From Flavimaribacter sediminis (GTDB lineage Bacteria > Pseudomonadota > Alphaproteobacteria > Rhizobiales > Rhizobiaceae): a stretch of DNA of 64,000 nucleotides. The DNA lies in contig NZ_JAICBX010000004.1 of the NCBI RefSeq assembly GCF_019492055.1, positions 62,001-126,000 on the forward strand, read 5' to 3'. This document shows positions 51,322 through 59,194 of this stretch, one piece after another (position 1 is the first letter of the stretch; the number at the start of each line of letters is the position of its first letter). Both the position numbers and the translations under genes were made by a program. The notes under the pieces were generated by a model, which saw only the letters and a list, made by a program, of their open reading frames with translations, made no database searches and was not told the DNA's origin.

Positions 51322-52259
51322 CCGACGCCCGCACAATCTATCCGACCGACCGCGTATCGCTGCGCGAGGTGGGCCTGCGCGACGGGCTGCAACTGGTGAA
51401 GCATTTTCCCTCGACAGAGGCGAAGGCGGCCTGGATCGACGAGGAATATTGCGCCGGCGTTCGCCATTTCGAGGTCGGCTCGTTTCTGCCGGCGGCCCGC
51501 ATGCCGCAATTCGCCGATGTGAGGGAACTCATCGATTGCGTCGCCGCGCTGGACGGCGCGACCTCGGCAGCGCTGACGATGAACGAGCGCGGCGTGGAGG
51601 ATGCGATCGCGACCGATGTGGACGAATTGGTCTGCGTCGTCTCGGCGACCGAAGAACACAGCCGGGCGAACATGAACCGCTCGCGTGAAAGCGCCGTCGA
51701 TCTAGTGCGGCTTGCCGCCGGACGCGCGCACGCCGAAAACAAGATCGTCAATGTCGGCATATCGATGGCGTTCGGATGTTCGATCGCCGGCGAAGTGGAG
51801 CCGGACGAGGTTCTGCGGCTGGTCGAACAATGCCTCGAGGCCGGCGCCGATCTGGTGGGCGTCGCCGACACGGTCGGATTTGCCGGGCCCTTGCAGGTCG
51901 AACGGATGTGCAGGGCCGTCGCGCGGGTCTGCGGCGACAGGCCCTATATCGTGCACCTGCATGACACGCGCGGCATGGGCATCGCCAACGCTTCGGCCGC
52001 GCTCGACGCCGGCGCGCGGATTCTGGACGGGTCTCTGGGAGGGCTTGGCGGCTGTCCCTTTGCACCCGGAGCGACCGGAAACGTGGTCTTCGAGGATCTC
52101 GTTTTTCTGTGTGAAACCAGAGGCCTGGCGACCGGTATTGACATAGGCGCGCTTTCAAGGGTACGCGCCATAGCCGAAGCTGAAATGCCCGGAGAGCCGT
52201 TGCACGGCCATCTCGCGCGCGCCGGCGTTCCGCCCGGCGTCCGCTGGCAATTTACTTGA
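51318..52259 (+). CDS. HMG-CoA lyase-like enzyme
   Basis: 313 residues, DRE-TIM metallolyase fold. LREVGLRDGLQLVKHFP is the divalent-metal site (Arg-Asp of R-D-G-L-Q), YIVHLHDTRGMGIANA carries two metal-ligand His, and GGLGGCPFAPGATGNVVFED is the HMG-CoA lyase loop with catalytic Cys. It cleaves 3-hydroxy-3-methylglutaryl-CoA (acetoacetate plus acetyl-CoA) or a similar 3-hydroxy-acyl-CoA such as citramalyl-CoA. Coupled to the CoA-transferase by a 4-bp overlap and followed 19 bp later by TRAP uptake genes, so the pathway probably begins with import of the free acid. Confidence 0.88.
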   Translation: MTDARTIYPTDRVSLREVGLRDGLQLVKHFPSTEAKAAWIDEEYCAGVRHFEVGSFLPAARMPQFADVRELIDCVAALDGATSAALTMNERGVEDAIATDVDELVCVVSATEEHSRANMNRSRESAVDLVRLAAGRAHAENKIVNVGISMAFGCSIAGEVEPDEVLRLVEQCLEAGADLVGVADTVGFAGPLQVERMCRAVARVCGDRPYIVHLHDTRGMGIANASAALDAGARILDGSLGGLGGCPFAPGATGNVVFEDLVFLCETRGLATGIDIGALSRVRAIAEAEMPGEPLHGHLARAGVPPGVRWQFT

Positions 52260-52278
52260 TCCACAAAGGGAGGAAACC

Positions 52279-53274
52279 ATGAACGCAATGAAACTCGCAC
52301 TCGCGACTGCAGGCCTGTCGCTTGGACTGGCCGGCGCCGGCTACGCCGCAGAGCAGACAATGCGCTGCAGCCACCAGTTGCCGCCCGGCCACCACATCGC
52401 CAAGGTGATCGACCGCTGGGCCGAGGAAGTCGAAACCGGGTCCAACGGCGAGATCGACGTGCAGATCTTCGGCGCCAACAGCCTGGTCGGCGCCAAGGAA
52501 AACATCGTGTCGACCGCCAAGGGCGACATCGACTGCGCCTTCTCCGTGAACTTCCAGTGGGGCAAGACCCTGCCGATCATGGGCGTGACGACCACGCCGT
52601 TCGCCTTCGGCGATCTTGATCTGTGGCGCGCCTGGCCGGATTCGGAAGCCGCCGGCTTCCTGTCCGACAAGCTTCTGGAAAAGGGCGTGCGCAACGTCGT
52701 CTGGCTGTTTACCACCAACACCTCGGTGTTCACCTCCAAGGGCAAACCGCTGGTGGCGCCGGAAGATTTCGAGGGCATGAAGATCCGCGGGCTTGATCCC
52801 GCCTTCAACGCCTCGCTGGAAGCGCTGGGCGCGGCGCCCGTGTCGATGCCCGGATCAGAAGTCTACCAGTCGCTCGCAACCGGCGTCATCGATGGCGGCC
52901 TGACGGACGTCGCCGCCGCCGTGTCCCGCAAATATTACGAGGTTCAGGACAATTTCAACGTCCTGCCTGTGATCTCGGTCTACTTCCACGGCTACGTGAA
53001 CCCGGCCTGGTATGACGGTCTTTCCGACAGCCAGAAGGCGGCGGTTGACGAAGCTGGCAAGAAGGCGGCGCTCTGGGCCATCGAGGCCTCCGAGGCGGCA
53101 GGCGCGGCTGCGCCGGACGAACTGCGCGAGAAGGGCGTCAACGTCCATATCGCGACGGACGACGAAATTGCCGCGCTGGAAGCGATCATGCGACCGGCCT
53201 ACGAGGAAACCTTCGTCGCCAACGATCCCGACAGCCAGAAGCTGCTGGATCTCATCGGCCAGATCAATCAATGA
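52279..53274 (+). CDS. dctP: TRAP transporter solute-binding protein
   Basis: 331 residues. Signal peptide KLALATAGLSLGLAGAGYAA. The DctP fold is shown by RCSHQLPPGHHIAKVIDRWA, FGANSLVGAKENIVSTAKGD and VVWLFTTNTSVFTSKGKPLV, with KIRGLDPAFNASLEALGAAP, in which the conserved Arg clamps a carboxylate of the ligand. Binds an organic acid in the periplasm for the DctQM membrane complex. Stop overlaps dctQ (ATGA at 53271-53274). The ligand probably is the acid activated by the upstream CoA-transferase. Confidence 0.94.
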   Translation: MNAMKLALATAGLSLGLAGAGYAAEQTMRCSHQLPPGHHIAKVIDRWAEEVETGSNGEIDVQIFGANSLVGAKENIVSTAKGDIDCAFSVNFQWGKTLPIMGVTTTPFAFGDLDLWRAWPDSEAAGFLSDKLLEKGVRNVVWLFTTNTSVFTSKGKPLVAPEDFEGMKIRGLDPAFNASLEALGAAPVSMPGSEVYQSLATGVIDGGLTDVAAAVSRKYYEVQDNFNVLPVISVYFHGYVNPAWYDGLSDSQKAAVDEAGKKAALWAIEASEAAGAAAPDELREKGVNVHIATDDEIAALEAIMRPAYEETFVANDPDSQKLLDLIGQINQ

Positions 53275-53798
53275 TCAGCCAGGGGGATAGCGGGGCCGAC
53301 GACCGGGCCCCGCTCTTCCTGCGCGCGACGGGTTTCGTCGTGCGGTTTTTCGGGGCCGTGAGCGCGGCCCTGTTGCTTGTCGTCTTCGCGGTGGTGATCT
53401 ACGCCGTGGCGCAACGCTATTTCTTCGGCCGGCCGCTGTTGTGGGGCGACGAGACGACCGGATGGCTCCTGATCGCAATGATCCTTTTCGGCGCGGCCGA
53501 AGCCTATCGGCAGAACGACCATATCGCGATGGACATCGTGTCTTCGCGGGTCAAGGGACGCGGCGCGATCCTGCTGCGGGCGCTGTTCGATCTCGCGGTT
53601 CTCGCCGTCGCCGTGGTGATCGCCGTAAGCGCCTGGGAAGCGATCGCATTCGCCCGCTCCTTCGGTTCCTACACGACCGGCAATTTTCCGATACCAAGCT
53701 GGATACCGCAGACGCCGCTGCTCGTCGGCTCCGTTCTGCTGGCGCTGATGGCGCTGGCGCGGCTCGGCGACCTCGCATTGCGGCGGACCGCCCCATGA
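53271..53798 (+). CDS. dctQ: TRAP transporter small permease subunit
   Basis: 175 residues, four hydrophobic segments (VRFFGAVSAALLLVVFAVVI, WLLIAMILFGAAEAYRQNDH, LAVAVVIAVSAWEAIAFARS and LLVGSVLLALMALARLGDLA). RYFFGRPLLWGDETTGWLLI with DHIAMDIV is the DctQ signature. It is the small membrane subunit that couples DctP to DctM. Overlaps dctP and dctM starts by 4 bp each. Confidence 0.92.
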   Translation: MISQGDSGADDRAPLFLRATGFVVRFFGAVSAALLLVVFAVVIYAVAQRYFFGRPLLWGDETTGWLLIAMILFGAAEAYRQNDHIAMDIVSSRVKGRGAILLRALFDLAVLAVAVVIAVSAWEAIAFARSFGSYTTGNFPIPSWIPQTPLLVGSVLLALMALARLGDLALRRTAP

Positions 53799-55081
53799 CG
53801 ATGGCGCTGGTCTTCGCAGGGCTGATCGTCCTGCTCGTCACAGGCATTCCGGTGTTCGCGGCGCTGGGCCTTGCGGCGACGGCTATTCTGCTGATCTTCG
53901 AAGGCAGCGTGTCGAGCGTCGCCGACACGGTGTTCGCGGCGCTGGACAAGCCGGTTCTGGCGACGATCCCGCTCTTCGTCTTCATGGCGCAGATCATGGT
54001 GCGGGCAAAGGTGATCGACGATCTCTACGACATGGCGAACGCCGTGATCGGCCATGTCCGCGGCGGCCTCGGCATCGCGACGGTGCTCTCCTGCACGATC
54101 TTCGCGGCGATTTCCGGATCTTCGGTCGCGACGGCGCTCTCCATCGGATCGAGCGCCATTCCACAGATGAAGCGGTTCGGCTATCCCGAGCGCGATGCGC
54201 TCGGCGTGGTGGCGGCCGGCGGCACGCTCGGCATCCTCATCCCGCCGTCCGGCCCGATGATCCTCTACGCCATCGTCTCCGAGGTCTCGATCGGAGCGCT
54301 GTTTCTGGCCGGCATCATACCGGGACTGCTGCTGGCGCTGATCTTCTCGCTCTACTGCCTGGCGCGCGCCGGCGCGCAGAAGCATGAAGGGACGCCGCAA
54401 TGGGTGGGCTGGCCGAAGGTCGCACGGGCGCTCGGCCGCTCCTTCTGGGCGGTGATGACGCCGCCGGTGGTGCTGGGCGGCATCTATTTCGGAATATTCA
54501 CGGCCACGGAAGCCGCCGCCGTCGGCGTGCTCTACGCGCTGCTGGTGGCCGTGTTCGCGTATCGGAATTTCGGCCTTCGGGACCTCATCGAATGCGCGTA
54601 CCGCTCGATGCGCACCTCGGTGATGATGTTCATGATCATCGCGGGCGCGGCGATGTTCGGCCACGCAATCACCATCATCCGGCTGCCGGTCGGGGTGACG
54701 GAGGCGGTCACGCAGATGGGGCTTGGACCGCTCGGCTTCATTCTCGCCGTCATGGCCGTGATCTTCATCATGGGGATGTTCTTCGAGACCATCGCCATCA
54801 TTCTGATCACCACGCCGATCCTGCTGCCGACCATGGTCGCATTCGACATCGACCTCATCTGGTACGGGGTGCTGTTGATGATCAACCTGGAGCTGGCGCT
54901 GATCACCCCGCCAGTGGGCATGAACCTGTTCGTGCTGAAGGGGATCACCGACGCTTCGCTCGGCGAGATCGTCCGCGGGACCTATCCCTACGTATTCCTG
55001 ATGCTCGCCGGTCTGGCGCTGCTGATCCTCGTTCCCGGCCTTGCGACCTGGCTGCCCTATGCGTCGGGTTTTGGGCGGTGA
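53795..55081 (+). CDS. dctM: TRAP transporter large permease subunit
   Basis: 428 residues with about 12-13 hydrophobic segments. SCTIFAAISGSSVATALSIG with IPQMKRFGYPERDALGVVAA and GTLGILIPPSGPMILYAIVS are the DctM signatures, and MFFETIAIILITTPILLPTM lies in the ion/substrate site of the C-terminal half. Uses a sodium gradient to import the DctP-bound acid. Its last seven codons and stop (YASGFGR*) are repeated at 55936-55961 behind the second Fic module, the sign of insertion at this gene's 3' end. Confidence 0.93.
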   Translation: MTMALVFAGLIVLLVTGIPVFAALGLAATAILLIFEGSVSSVADTVFAALDKPVLATIPLFVFMAQIMVRAKVIDDLYDMANAVIGHVRGGLGIATVLSCTIFAAISGSSVATALSIGSSAIPQMKRFGYPERDALGVVAAGGTLGILIPPSGPMILYAIVSEVSIGALFLAGIIPGLLLALIFSLYCLARAGAQKHEGTPQWVGWPKVARALGRSFWAVMTPPVVLGGIYFGIFTATEAAAVGVLYALLVAVFAYRNFGLRDLIECAYRSMRTSVMMFMIIAGAAMFGHAITIIRLPVGVTEAVTQMGLGPLGFILAVMAVIFIMGMFFETIAIILITTPILLPTMVAFDIDLIWYGVLLMINLELALITPPVGMNLFVLKGITDASLGEIVRGTYPYVFLMLAGLALLILVPGLATWLPYASGFGR

Positions 55082-55086
55082 GGGGA
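55061..55086 (+). repeat. dctM gene-end repeat, left copy
   Basis: Native end of dctM plus 5 bp: GCGTCGGGTTTTGGGCGGTG followed by AGGGGA. Direct repeat of 55936-55961 with 22 of 26 positions identical. The four differences are at third codon positions of Ala, Ser, Gly and Phe codons. Confidence 0.85.
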
Positions 55087-55138
55087 TTTGAGCTCAAACA
55101 CAGATGTAGCTCTGCCGGAAACATGATAGAGTGGGGAC

Positions 55139-55348
55139 ATGTCTGAAAAACAAAAAAAGTTTCGGTCCTCTGTCAAAGGCAATACTCTGACGAAAGCAAT
55201 CGGCTTGCAGAAGGCTGCCAAGTTTGCTGCTGTGGAAGGCATAGAAACCAGCCAAAGCGCCCATAGGATTGCCAAAAAAGCCGCTTCAGGCGGACAGAGC
55301 GGCGACGCCTATCGCACTGCAATTACAATGGCTTTCAAGAAAAGCTAG
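55139..55348 (+). CDS. Fic-associated antitoxin, copy 2 (VbhA-like)
   Basis: 69 residues, paralogue of the 48315 antitoxin. The inhibitory helix candidate LQKAAKFAAVEGIETSQSAH again has E-G but Phe at the Ser/Thr position. The C-terminal half, SGGQSGDAYRTAITMAFKKS, is conserved. Two bp before the Fic2 start. Upstream lies a weak promoter-like AACATGATAGAGTGGGG. Expected to neutralise its own Fic partner. Confidence 0.78.
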   Translation: MSEKQKKFRSSVKGNTLTKAIGLQKAAKFAAVEGIETSQSAHRIAKKAASGGQSGDAYRTAITMAFKKS

Positions 55349-55350
55349 CG

Positions 55351-55929
55351 GTGGTCCGATACAACTTACTCGACGATCCGCTCTGTTATCCGGGCACACA
55401 AGTGCTTAAAAACAAAGCGGGGATCACCGTTCAGGAAGATCTTGAGCAATTTGAAAATCTGATGTTCGCCTCACGGGCCGAGGAAGAACTGCCAAATGGA
55501 GCTCTTGATTTCGAACACTATCGAGCCGTCCATCATCACTTCTTTCAGGATGTTTATGACTGGGCCGGTGAAATCCGAACCATAAGAACCGGCAAAGGGC
55601 AGAACTGGTTCTGCTATCCTGAGCACATCGAAGCGCAGGCCAATGATTTGTTCGCTCATCTCGCCGAGCGTAACCACTTTACCGAAGCTGGCGCAAAAAG
55701 CAGGTTCGCCGAAGACGCGGCATGGTTCTTATCGGAAATCAACGCCATTCATCCTTTTCGAGAAGGCAATGGGCGCGTTCAACTTGTTTTCCTGACGATG
55801 CTGGCTCGCAACGCCGGATATGACCTAAACGAGGATATGCTTCAACCCGCACTGTTTCTGGCCGCAATGGTACGAAGTTTTAGCGGAGATATCCGACCGC
55901 TTTCGAAGCAAATTGAAGACATGCTGTAA
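55351..55929 (+). CDS. Fic/DOC family AMP-transferase-like toxin, copy 2
   Basis: 192 residues, clearly homologous to Fic copy 1 over the whole length. Fic motif HPFREGNGR at 134-142, followed by V-Q-L, so the second arginine of GNGRxxR is again absent (Leu at 145). Shared blocks include FCYPEHI, VYDWAGEIRTIRTGKG and AAWFLSEINAIHPFREGNGR. The module lies between dctM and the araC gene, flanked by dctM-end repeats, so it is probably a recent insertion. Paralogy with copy 1 suggests they spread as a unit. Confidence 0.9.
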   Translation: MVRYNLLDDPLCYPGTQVLKNKAGITVQEDLEQFENLMFASRAEEELPNGALDFEHYRAVHHHFFQDVYDWAGEIRTIRTGKGQNWFCYPEHIEAQANDLFAHLAERNHFTEAGAKSRFAEDAAWFLSEINAIHPFREGNGRVQLVFLTMLARNAGYDLNEDMLQPALFLAAMVRSFSGDIRPLSKQIEDML

Positions 55930-55935
55930 TTGTTT

Positions 55936-55961
55936 GCTTCCGGCTTCGGGCGGTGAGGGGA
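55936..55961 (+). repeat. dctM gene-end repeat, right copy
   Basis: GCTTCCGGCTTCGGGCGGTG followed by AGGGGA, in the frame A-S-G-F-G-R-stop, with a preceding TTT codon where the native gene has TAT. Same orientation as dctM, 6 bp after the Fic2 stop and overlapping no gene. Confidence 0.85.
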
Positions 55962-55962
55962 A

Positions 55963-56874
55963 TTACGGGGCGGGTGGAGCTTCCCCGGACTTTGCGTAAT
56001 GACCGGGAGGCTGGCCGACCTGACGTGAAAAGGCAAAGCTGAAGGCGCTTGCAGAGCCGTAGCCGATTTGGGCGGCGACTTCCGAAACGCTCTTTTGGCC
56101 GTTACGAAGCAGCTGCTTGGCCATCGTCATTCGCCAGGACACCAGATAGTCCATCGGCGGTGCGCCAACCTGTCTGCTGAAACGGGCGAAGAAGGCGGAG
56201 CGGCTGAGGCCTGCCTCCCGCGCGAGTTTCGCAACTGTCCAGTTCTGGTCCGGCGCGGCATGCATCATTCTCAGCGCCGGCGCCAGGCGCTCGTCCGCCA
56301 GCCCCCGAAGCAGACCTGGCGCCGCCGTCGCGTCCGGAGAGGAACGCAGCGCCTCGATCAAAAGCACCTGTAGCAGATGTTCAAGCACGACGTCGCGCGC
56401 CGATCGCGCGGAGTGGACTTCTTCCGCCACGAGCCTGGTCAGCATGGCGAGCCGGTCTTCGCCCCGGACAACAACCAGATCTGGCAGGAGAGAGACGAGA
56501 AGAGCCGCATCCGGCGAGCCGAACACGCAATGACCGACGAGCGACTGGGTGTCCGCTGTTTCCGTTAAAGATCCGACACGGAAACTGCCGTCGGCCTGGC
56601 GGACCCGAACCGACTGTTCGCCCTTGACCGGCGGTTCTATGCTCGACATCTCGAAATTGAACGCTGCGGGAACCAACGCGAAATCGCCTGGTTCCAGAAT
56701 GACCGGCGATTTGTGTTCTACGGCAAGACGCGCCGAACCCGCGAGCATCATGCAGTAATAGACCTGTCTGACCTCGGTGCGGCTCACCCGCCATCGTCCC
56801 GAAGCCAGAACCAGCTTGGAGATCGGCGCGTGCGGCTGAAGCATCGTGATAATATCGGCGAGTGGGTCAGGCAT
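55963..56874 (-). CDS. AraC-family transcriptional regulator with cupin-type ligand domain
   Basis: 303 residues. The N-terminal two-thirds has the Cupin_6 pattern (VYYCMMLAGSARLAVEHKSP, VILEPGDFALVPAAFNFEMS, LPDLVVVRGEDRLAMLTRLV). The C-terminal 95 residues hold two HTH motifs, WTVAKLAREAGLSRSAFFAR and SVSEVAAQIGYGSASAFSFA with FSRQVGQPPGHYAK. Divergent from the short-chain dehydrogenase at 56977; the dyad at 56898-56920 between them is a likely operator. AraC/Cupin_6 regulators often activate adjacent oxidoreductases. Confidence 0.92.
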   Translation of the reverse strand: MPDPLADIITMLQPHAPISKLVLASGRWRVSRTEVRQVYYCMMLAGSARLAVEHKSPVILEPGDFALVPAAFNFEMSSIEPPVKGEQSVRVRQADGSFRVGSLTETADTQSLVGHCVFGSPDAALLVSLLPDLVVVRGEDRLAMLTRLVAEEVHSARSARDVVLEHLLQVLLIEALRSSPDATAAPGLLRGLADERLAPALRMMHAAPDQNWTVAKLAREAGLSRSAFFARFSRQVGAPPMDYLVSWRMTMAKQLLRNGQKSVSEVAAQIGYGSASAFSFAFSRQVGQPPGHYAKSGEAPPAP

Positions 56875-56897
56875 CAGGATTAATTATAATGAATCAT

Positions 56898-56920
56898 GGA
56901 CTATAAATTATAGATAGTCC
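56898..56920. promoter_or_regulatory. Palindrome between divergent araC and SDR genes
   Basis: GGACTAT and ATAGTCC are separated by 9 bp, with an inner dyad CTATAA-A-TTATAG (56901-56913). It lies 24 bp from the araC start and 57 bp from the SDR start, in a strongly AT-rich gap. Confidence 0.6.
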
Positions 56921-56976
56921 GATCCCGTGTGTCCATATTCCGACGCGTTATCGTTGTCCAGTGAAAGGGTCACACA

Positions 56977-57732
56977 ATGAATACTGTCATGATTACCGGC
57001 TGTTCTTCGGGATTCGGCCTGGAGACCGCGCGTCATTTTCTCGATCGGGGATGGACTGTCGTCGCCACGATGCGCAATCCCGATCCGGCCGTCCTTCCGG
57101 CGGCGGACGGCTTGCGGCTGCTGCGGCTTGATGTCACCGATAGTGAAAGCATAGAGAACGCAGTGACGGAAGCGGGCGAGATCGACGTTCTCGTCAACAA
57201 CGCCGGAATTGGCTGGATGAATGCGCTGGAAGGCACGCCTCTCGCCACCATCCGTGAGATTTTCGAGACCAACACCTTCGGTGTGATGGCCATGATGCAG
57301 GCGGTCCTGCCACAGTTCCGGGCAAAAAAATCAGGCGTCTTCGTCAACGTCTCGTCAAGCGTGACGCTGAAGTCCCTGCCGCTGCTCTCGATCTACACAG
57401 CCAGCAAGGCGGCTATCAACGCCTTCACGGAATCGGTCGCCATCGAACTCGCGGCTTTCGATATCCGCGCCTGCACCGTTTTGCCCGGGCGCGCAATGAC
57501 GACGCGGTTTTCACAAACCGCCCAGGCGCGCATGAAGGACGAGGGCGGTTTTCCCGAACCTTATGCGGATTTCGCCGAGAGCATTTTGGCCCGCATGCGC
57601 GCGGCGCCCGAGGGGCCAACGACCGAACCGCAGGATGTTGCGGAAGCAATCTGGCGGGCGGCGACCGATCCCGATTGCCCGAGCCCGTTGCCGGCCGGCG
57701 CAGACGCAATCGCGTGGGCGAATGGCGGTTGA
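56977..57732 (+). CDS. Short-chain dehydrogenase/reductase
   Basis: 251 residues. NAD(P)-binding TGCSSGFG at 7-14, VNNAG at 73-77, and the catalytic set S127 (NVSSSVTLK), Y140 and K144 (SIYTASKAAINAF). R32-type residues (TMRNPDP) suggest NADP preference. SDRs of this style are often annotated as oxidoreductases of unknown substrate. Start ATG 56977 follows GAAAGGG. Likely controlled by the divergent AraC-type regulator. Confidence 0.92.
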   Translation: MNTVMITGCSSGFGLETARHFLDRGWTVVATMRNPDPAVLPAADGLRLLRLDVTDSESIENAVTEAGEIDVLVNNAGIGWMNALEGTPLATIREIFETNTFGVMAMMQAVLPQFRAKKSGVFVNVSSSVTLKSLPLLSIYTASKAAINAFTESVAIELAAFDIRACTVLPGRAMTTRFSQTAQARMKDEGGFPEPYADFAESILARMRAAPEGPTTEPQDVAEAIWRAATDPDCPSPLPAGADAIAWANGG

Positions 57733-57821
57733 CGGTCACGAAAATATAGCCCGCGTCTCGACGCGGGCGCATGGATGACGGCTCACCGGCCGCCATCAGG
57801 GGCAGGGGTGGGCCGCTTGTA

Positions 57822-58514
57822 TCAGTCCCGCTGCAGCGGAATCGGACGGCGGAATTCTTCCCTGATCACCGGATCGGGAATGTCGGCGCCTTCTGCGAAG
57901 GACGGCGGCAGGAAGATTTCGGTCAGGAGCAGGGGCAGGCCGCTCAGCGAGAACAGGTTGCGCCGTCCCCAGAAAGGAATGTCGGCGTCGGTGAATCCGC
58001 ACCGTTCCCGGATGGAGCCGAGCAGCGGGTAGTCGAAATCGAGCGCCGCGATTTCGGCCGTTTTGCGGCGGACGTCCTTGAGCTCGAACAGGACGTTGCC
58101 GAGCGGCCTCGTGCCGAGTTCCACGAAGGTCTTCTGCATCTCGTCAAAGGTTGCGACCGGAATGACAGTGCGGGCGGTCAGCACCGGCAGATCGCGTATT
58201 TTCAGGATGACTTCTCTTATCCGTCCCTCTTTGACGTTCTCGCCGAGTATCTTGCGTTCGGAGGGCAAAGTTTCGTCAAGGCGCTCGGACAGGAGATCGA
58301 CCTTGACGTCGCCATTGTAACTGGCTTCAAGCGTCTTGGTCATGGAGTGGCATTCAGTGACCCAGGGACCGATCTTCGGCGGCGCCAGCTTCAGCGACCA
58401 GTCATACACATCGTACCAAGAACCGATTTCCAGCTTTTCTTCGCCGTCGTTCGTGTTTTCGGAATAGTTCGGTTGCCGCCGTCCGTTGTCGAGCATGTAA
58501 AGGTCCAGTTTCAT
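57822..58514 (-). CDS. ubiC: Chorismate lyase (UbiC family)
   Basis: 230 residues. Converts chorismate to 4-hydroxybenzoate and pyruvate, the first step of ubiquinone ring formation in many proteobacteria. Alignable with E. coli UbiC: SMTKTLEASYNGDVKVDLL (substrate-side Met-Thr-Lys), IREVILKIRDLPVLTARTVI with Arg in TARTVIP, ELGTRPLGNVLFE, and WGRRNLFSLSGLPLLLTEIF ending in LP. It has an N-terminal extension of about 50 residues (LDNGRRQPNYSENTND) and a short tail beyond the E. coli end. The extension does not look like a signal peptide. Monocistronic. Confidence 0.85.
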   Translation of the reverse strand: MKLDLYMLDNGRRQPNYSENTNDGEEKLEIGSWYDVYDWSLKLAPPKIGPWVTECHSMTKTLEASYNGDVKVDLLSERLDETLPSERKILGENVKEGRIREVILKIRDLPVLTARTVIPVATFDEMQKTFVELGTRPLGNVLFELKDVRRKTAEIAALDFDYPLLGSIRERCGFTDADIPFWGRRNLFSLSGLPLLLTEIFLPPSFAEGADIPDPVIREEFRRPIPLQRD

Positions 58515-58724
58515 TAAGCGATAGTCTACCTATACATCCCGACAGGCGTGTTCAATCAGTGATTCGATCAAATTCCGTGCTGTCCCCGAAAGAAAGAGGA
58601 GGTAGCGCCGGCGTGTCGCAGTCCGTTTTGCCGGCGTTTATTTCGTCCCTTCAAAAAAGTGTGAGTTTCCTTGGCGATAACTGTCGATATTGTAACAATT
58701 CTAATCGCCAAGAAGGAGTGCGAC

Positions 58725-59165
58725 ATGAAGTCAGGGATTGCTCTTATCCTAGCCGTATCGATGACCACGGCTACCATCGCCTATGCCGCGGAACCGCAGG
58801 AAGAACGGCAGATGACGATGAAACAGATCGGGGGCGCCATGGGGTCGCTCGCCAAAATGGCCAAGGGGGAGGCGGAATATGACGCCGCCGCCGCAAAGCA
58901 GGCCTTTACCACTATATCAGAATCAGCCGAGAAGTTCGGTCAGCAGTTTCCGGAAGGATCGGAAACGGGATTCGACACCGAGGCGCATCCCGATATCTGG
59001 ACCAACCGCGATGATTTCGACGCTCGTGTTGCGAAACTGAAGGCGGACGCAGCCTCAGCCGCAGACAGCATCGGCGACGACGCCAGCGAGCTTGGCGCGA
59101 AATTGGGTATGGTGGGCAAGAACTGCGCGTCCTGCCATGAAACCTATCGCCTGAAGAACAGCTGA
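58725..59165 (+). CDS. cycP: Cytochrome c' (periplasmic)
   Basis: 146 residues. Signal peptide MKSGIALILAVSMTTATIAY with A-Y-A cleavage. Heme-binding CASCH at 134-138 near the C-terminus (GKNCASCHETYRLKNS) and a four-helix-bundle body (MTMKQIGGAMGSLAKMAKGE and KADAASAADSIGDDASELGA) are the hallmarks of cytochrome c'. Binds NO or CO at a five-coordinate heme and protects against nitrosative stress. ATG 58725 follows AGAAGGAG. 29 bp upstream of the diheme cytochrome gene, with which it is probably co-transcribed. Confidence 0.94.
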   Translation: MKSGIALILAVSMTTATIAYAAEPQEERQMTMKQIGGAMGSLAKMAKGEAEYDAAAAKQAFTTISESAEKFGQQFPEGSETGFDTEAHPDIWTNRDDFDARVAKLKADAASAADSIGDDASELGAKLGMVGKNCASCHETYRLKNS

Positions 59166-59194
59166 TCAGGGTCTGAATTGATTCGGGAGTTTGT

